A DNA stretch of 55,414 nt from a virus. A model generated the notes under the pieces. It worked only from the letters and a program-made list of their open reading frames with translations. It was not told the origin of the DNA and searched no databases. Location of the stretch: the IMG/VR virus record IMGVR_UViG_3300020733_000020, positions 1-55,414 of that record. One strand, given 5' to 3'. Below, one piece after another: positions 52,365 to 55,414 of the stretch (position 1 is its first letter; every line of letters begins with the position of its first letter). Position numbers and translations under genes: made by a program.

Positions 52365-52645
52365 TTAACTATAGTGCCTTGGGTCAGCATAACGACTTGA
52401 AAGTCTTCTGTGCCAAATTGCAAATTCAATTTCTTTGCCAAATTACGTGCATGGCCAGGATTTGAGAAAGAAACTTTTTTATACTTTGGACCTGGATAAC
52501 TAGTTAGACTATTAAACGATTTTAAATTAAATGGCTCGTTTTTATAGAATACAGCCCAAATGGCATCAGCCTCCAAAATCTGCTCAGCCTTGTAGGTCTT
52601 CTTATTAGTGTACTCTAATAGTACTTTAGGTTTTGGTCGACTCAT
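52361..52645 (-). CDS. Conserved small protein (MSRPKP type)
   Basis: The 94-residue protein begins MSRPKPKVLLEYTNK and has AEQILEADAIWAVFYKNEPF and GPKYKKVSFSNPGHARNLAK, a pattern I recognise from many T4-like cyanophages; its role is unknown. An earlier ATG at 52654 is in frame but GAGGT lies directly before it, too close; the ATG at 52645 has proper spacing of about ten bases. A GATAAATA late-type box lies at 52682-52675 on the same strand. Confidence 0.68.
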   Translation of the reverse strand: MSRPKPKVLLEYTNKKTYKAEQILEADAIWAVFYKNEPFNLKSFNSLTSYPGPKYKKVSFSNPGHARNLAKKLNLQFGTEDFQVVMLTQGTIVK

Positions 52646-52680
52646 AATATGCATACCTCAGATATATACGCATATATTTA

Positions 52681-53250
52681 TCAATAAATTGAATCAATTT
52701 CGACATCGGTATTCATATTCCAAGAGATAATAGTTTTAGGTTTATTGCTAAAATTTATAGGTGCTCTATGAATTATGAAACTAGGAAATGTTAAAATATC
52801 GCCTTCTTTAACATCAAGTTCAAATACTTCTTCTTGATTCATTGGATTTTTTAATTGTGTTTTTGGACTACCTGGAGGTAAATCTAAATAATACACGTTA
52901 GTCCAGTTGCTTGAATGTACATGCCAGTCGTGTTTAGAATTAGTGTAATATTGTTGAAACCATATTTCGTTTATTACAAATTTTTTATAACCTAACACGT
53001 TAATAAACTTAGTCAAATAATTCATTAGTTCTGGTTGTAAAATCTTCAACCATTCTTTTTCAGAATCGAGTTTTGAAGTATTCCAATCAGATCGTGTTAT
53101 GTCAGTTAACCCAGTTTTATCCACTACTCTATTAAATTCTTTTTGAGAATTTATAGCGTTTAAAATCAAAGGTTTTAAACTTGCATGAGAATCAAAATGC
53201 CCAACTACACACGGGCATTCTATTTTACTTATTTTCAAACCCACCACCAT
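52681..53250 (-). CDS. 2OG-Fe(II) oxygenase-like protein
   Basis: The 189-residue protein resembles phage 2-oxoglutarate/iron oxygenases. WFQQYYTNSKHDWHVHSSNW supplies candidate iron ligands (HVH), then NVYYLDLP and EGDILTFPSFIIHRAPINF with the distal histidine, and KTIISWNMN. This order matches the double-stranded beta-helix of the family. Substrates in phages are mostly unknown; nucleic acid or protein modification is suggested. The start is taken at ATG 53250, overlapping the upstream gene by 26 bases; a TTG at 53259 is also in frame. No strong ribosome site is visible. Confidence 0.75.
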   Translation of the reverse strand: MVVGLKISKIECPCVVGHFDSHASLKPLILNAINSQKEFNRVVDKTGLTDITRSDWNTSKLDSEKEWLKILQPELMNYLTKFINVLGYKKFVINEIWFQQYYTNSKHDWHVHSSNWTNVYYLDLPPGSPKTQLKNPMNQEEVFELDVKEGDILTFPSFIIHRAPINFSNKPKTIISWNMNTDVEIDSIY

Positions 53251-53470
53251 CGATTTCAATTTGTACTTCTTCTTGGCTTACATATCCTTTTAGACTATTA
53301 AACATTGTTTCGTAGTCTTGATGCACTTTATCTTGTATTTCAAGTAGTGCTAGGCCAAGTAAACGAGCCTGTTGAATTGTCATTTTTACTTCTTTAGCCT
53401 GTGACAACTCAGCGGCACGTAAAATTTGTGCAAATTGTGATAGTGGTGTTAGATTAATCTGATTTTGCAT
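53225..53470 (-). CDS. Small conserved helical protein
   Basis: The 81-residue protein is helical with two long segments: LSQFAQILRAAELSQAKEVK and TIQQARLLGLALLEIQDKVH, and an acidic tail ending GGGFENK. It resembles small proteins of T4-like cyanophages without known function. The start lies inside the 3' end of the upstream gene and its 3' end overlaps the oxygenase start, so all three are translationally linked. Confidence 0.65.
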   Translation of the reverse strand: MQNQINLTPLSQFAQILRAAELSQAKEVKMTIQQARLLGLALLEIQDKVHQDYETMFNSLKGYVSQEEVQIEIDGGGFENK

Positions 53471-53933
53471 TAGCTAGTACCTGCTTCATTTCAAGTTCGT
53501 CTTTAAACGGACCTCGATATTCATTACGTTCTAATGTAATTAATTTAGGACAAAATGATTTAACCCAACCTTTGTTAAATTTGATTGTATAGTATCCTGC
53601 ACAATACAAACTTTTACTGGCATTGCTTTTAGTAAACAATGGTAATTTTTCTTGTACATTGTACATTGGATTGTATGGTTTTGAACTTGTTGGAAATCCG
53701 TGACATTCGTGGACTTCTGGTTCTGTAACTTTAACTTTAGTGCTAGTTAGGAAAAATCCTTCTCCAAACTGTTTAGTTAAGTCTTGTTTTCGATTAAACA
53801 TAACTTCGCCTGTAGTACTACTCAGAACGAATTTGTTGTTTTCTTTTTTGTGAAGTGTTGCAACCTTAGAGCCATCTTGCTCTACGATCCAAAACTTACC
53901 ATCCACAATAGGCTTGGCATGTATCTCTGTCAT
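53454..53933 (-). CDS. Conserved hypothetical protein
   Basis: I start this gene at ATG 53933, which has AGGAG six bases upstream; a longer open frame to 54041 runs through a hairpin and has no ribosome site. The 159-residue product starts MTEIHAKPIVDGKFWIVEQD and has KVATLHKKENNKFVLSSTTG, ECHGFPTSSKPYNPMYN and CAGYYTIKFNKGWVKSFCPK. A sequence of this type is common in aquatic T4-like phages; no function is known. The N-terminal part looks like a small beta domain. Confidence 0.68.
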   Translation of the reverse strand: MTEIHAKPIVDGKFWIVEQDGSKVATLHKKENNKFVLSSTTGEVMFNRKQDLTKQFGEGFFLTSTKVKVTEPEVHECHGFPTSSKPYNPMYNVQEKLPLFTKSNASKSLYCAGYYTIKFNKGWVKSFCPKLITLERNEYRGPFKDELEMKQVLANAKSD

Positions 53934-53990
53934 ATTTTTCTCCTTACACCCCGTAGTTTTATTTGGGCATGTTTTTTCGTATACACAATT

Positions 53991-54033
53991 ATTACTAGGC
54001 CCCGAAGGCGCACTAGTAATATACGTATTTATC
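53991..54033 (-). promoter_or_regulatory. Late-type box followed by a stable hairpin
   Basis: On the minus strand GATAAATA (54033-54026) is followed by a hairpin: ATTACTAG/CTAGTAAT arms (54020-54013 and 53998-53991), an inner GCC/GGC pair and a TTCGG loop. It precedes the gene starting at 53933 and follows the stop at 54038. It may be a leader hairpin or a terminator without a T-run. Confidence 0.45.
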
Positions 54034-54037
54034 CCTA

Positions 54038-54541
54038 TCATTCTTCGACAAAGTCCACTACATTGCCGTCAGCATCTGCGCAGATAATACGGACAGTTTC
54101 ACCAGCTTCGTTTTGGATTTCAATTGGCCCCCAAATCCACCATTCGGTGTCATCTTGGCTCCACGGATCTTCTTCACGTTCTTCTAATTCATATGGGCTA
54201 TTTTCGTCGAGAAATTCTTGGATTTCTTCTTCTGCTTCTTCATCTAGTCCTTCGATTTCGATATCATACCAGCAACCTCCATCATCCATGCTAATAAGCT
54301 CAACGCTTTCAATATTGTTAACAGAACAGTCTAACATATTGATGCTGTCTTTCTTGCCGTCGCCTCCGGGCACTTCTGTAAATTCAAACTGCGGTAGGTT
54401 GTCGTCTGTTGTTTCTACAGTCCATGATCCCCAACGGAATCCGTTAGTAACAGTAATTTTACCGTCACCGTTTTGCTGAGTGTATGTTTCAACTTCTTGG
54501 CAAGATTTTTTATAATGTGTACTAACAGTCCATTGGGCCAT
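54038..54541 (-). CDS. Acidic conserved hypothetical protein
   Basis: The ATG at 54541 with AAGGAGAT is chosen over an earlier frame start. The 167-residue protein is strongly acidic: EGLDEEAEEEIQEFLDENSP and EEREEDPWSQDDTEWWIWGP. The first half has TVSTHYKKSCQEVETYTQ and NGFRWGSWTVETTDD. Its charge is like that of DNA-mimic or regulatory proteins, but no such family is recognised. It ends ADADGNVVDFVEE. Confidence 0.65.
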   Translation of the reverse strand: MAQWTVSTHYKKSCQEVETYTQQNGDGKITVTNGFRWGSWTVETTDDNLPQFEFTEVPGGDGKKDSINMLDCSVNNIESVELISMDDGGCWYDIEIEGLDEEAEEEIQEFLDENSPYELEEREEDPWSQDDTEWWIWGPIEIQNEAGETVRIICADADGNVVDFVEE

Positions 54542-54555
54542 GTTTATCTCCTTAA

Positions 54556-54744
54556 TTATTCTACTTCCATTGTGTTCCACTCTTGTACTACAGCAAGCAT
54601 TTCTTCTTCTGTATTACATAGAACTTTGGCAGTTTTCCAATCGTCATCTTCATTGCGACCGCCTACTTCAACCATAAAACCGTTATCGTAACGATTGATA
54701 GTGATTGACTCATTTACTTTTGATAATTTGCTTAATTTAGACAT
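54556..54744 (-). CDS. Small conserved protein
   Basis: The 62-residue protein begins MSKLSKLSKVNESITINRYD and has GFMVEVGGRNEDDDWKTAKV followed by EEEMLAVVQEW. AAGGAG is placed seven bases before the ATG. The start overlaps the 3' end of the RNase H-like gene by eight bases. Small proteins of this type occur in aquatic T4-like phages; no function is known. Confidence 0.66.
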   Translation of the reverse strand: MSKLSKLSKVNESITINRYDNGFMVEVGGRNEDDDWKTAKVLCNTEEEMLAVVQEWNTMEVE

Positions 54745-55414
54745 TTAGTTCTCCTTGATATTTTGCCTGGAATGGCTCTGCGTATTGCTGAATGTTATCA
54801 GCAATTTTTTTCATATCCCAAGCATTACAAAACTTGAGCATACGAATACCTACTTGATCTACTGTTTTTGGTTTTGCATTAGCTTCAATTGTTTCTCGAA
54901 TTTTAACTTTAACATCTTCTGGTTGTGCTGTTAGATCGCATAGTTGTACATTACGCTGATAATCTTCTAGGACTCTGTGTTCTTGCCCATTGTGATCAAC
55001 CCATCTCTGTAGCATGAGATTGTTCCACGCAAATCCTTTGGCTTTACGATCTTCGAACGCTTCAGTAAGACCAACTTTGTTTTTTGTACCTTTAGTACGC
55101 ACACCTGGATACGCCGAGAAGACATTATCACTGGTATCACCACGCATACATTTCTCGAAGAGCATCCATTCTGGATCTTGTGCTGGCTTTGGTTCTTTTG
55201 TTTTCTTGTCAATAACTGGTTTACCTTTAGCATCGAAAATACCTTTGTGTGTAATATGTAAATCACCTACACCGTTATATTGACTTACATTCGGGCCCAC
55301 TAATTGTGCAAAATCTCCATCTGTTGAAATAATAACATGCTTTGCATCTGGATGAGCTTGTATCCATCCTGCAATCAAATCATCAGCTTCTAGGTTTTCA
55401 TGACGCATTACAGT
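54737..55414 (-). CDS. rnh: RNase H / 5'-3' exonuclease (FEN family), 5' end outside the window
   Basis: The frame is open through the right edge, so the N-terminus is missing. The visible 225 codons show the C-terminal part of the PIN/FEN catalytic core: NLEADDLIAGW with the acidic metal ligands, HVIISTDGDFAQL, and CMRGDTSDNVFSAYPGVRTKG, the helix-hairpin region that binds DNA. This fits T4 RNase H (305 residues), which removes RNA primers from lagging strands. A replication role agrees with the phage type. T4-type assignment is by motif; other FEN-like nucleases are possible. Confidence 0.82.
   Translation of the reverse strand, partial: TVMRHENLEADDLIAGWIQAHPDAKHVIISTDGDFAQLVGPNVSQYNGVGDLHITHKGIFDAKGKPVIDKKTKEPKPAQDPEWMLFEKCMRGDTSDNVFSAYPGVRTKGTKNKVGLTEAFEDRKAKGFAWNNLMLQRWVDHNGQEHRVLEDYQRNVQLCDLTAQPEDVKVKIRETIEANAKPKTVDQVGIRMLKFCNAWDMKKIADNIQQYAEPFQAKYQGELNV

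Noticed and set aside
53934-54041. Extension of the gene at 53454-53933 to a start at 54041
   Set aside because: The extension crosses a stable hairpin, has no ribosome site, and the internal ATG at 53933 has AGGAG at normal distance.
53784-54479. A 231-codon plus-strand open frame
   Set aside because: It is antisense to two minus-strand genes with good ribosome sites, and its translation is Ser/Pro-rich without any recognisable domain.
1-55414. CRISPR array, integrase, attachment site or insertion sequence
   Set aside because: No direct repeat-spacer pattern, transposase, recombinase or target duplication was seen. Repeats found are inside coding sequence of virion proteins.

Overview
This window is part of the genome of a T4-superfamily contractile-tailed bacteriophage (myovirus). 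The evidence is a run of T4-type baseplate genes (gp26, gp48, gp53, gp5, gp25 and gp6 types), the recombination pair gp46/gp47, the late sigma factor gp55, and T4-like late-promoter boxes (NNTAAATA). The DNA is AT-rich. Giant virion proteins, many tail-fibre paralogues, ThyX, a 2OG-Fe(II) oxygenase and a MoxR/VWA pair resemble marine and freshwater T4-like phages more than enteric T4. No host marker, photosynthesis gene, tRNA, integrase or CRISPR was seen, so the host cannot be named. Both ends are cut: the window opens inside a minus-strand gene and closes inside an RNase H/FEN-type nuclease gene.

Layout. (1) 1-1390: a partial minus-strand gene, then an isolated late unit with a promoter box, the gp26-like gene, a -1 frame extension reached by an apparent programmed ribosomal frameshift, and a terminator. 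(2) 1391-1814: about 420 bases without a gene, holding several hairpins. (3) 1815-6148, minus strand: a tight operon gp55 > gp47 > gp46 > small protein > GIY-YIG nuclease, led by a consensus sigma-70-type promoter. (4) 6230-15411, plus strand: baseplate genes gp48, gp53, a large hub-type protein, gp5 without a lysozyme domain, gp25 and gp6. (5) 15411-31895: one gene for a 5,494-residue virion protein with FG-GAP-like, carbohydrate-binding-like and tandem-repeat segments. (6) 31901-43132: eight fibre or adhesin-type genes, including three paralogues that share an N-terminal module but differ at the C-terminus. (7) 43206-47379: a small conserved gene and four GT-A-like glycosyltransferase genes behind a sigma-70-type promoter. 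(8) 47327-55414, minus strand: thyX, several small unknown genes, a VWA-metallopeptidase and MoxR ATPase pair with consensus promoters, a 2OG oxygenase, and a partial flap/RNase H nuclease.

How it fits together. Consensus TTGACA/TATAAT-type promoters precede replication, recombination and accessory genes, as expected for genes read by host sigma-70 polymerase. TAAATA boxes about 26-34 bases before start codons precede plus-strand structural genes, matching use by the gp55 encoded here. gp46/gp47 would process DNA ends for recombination-dependent replication, and ThyX supplies dTMP. The structural block builds the baseplate, central spike and a diverse set of host-recognition fibres, and the glycosyltransferases may decorate DNA, virion or host surfaces. 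The most striking signal is the gp26/gp51-type frameshift cassette: tandem slippery heptamers, a 5-8 base spacer and a 13-bp stem.
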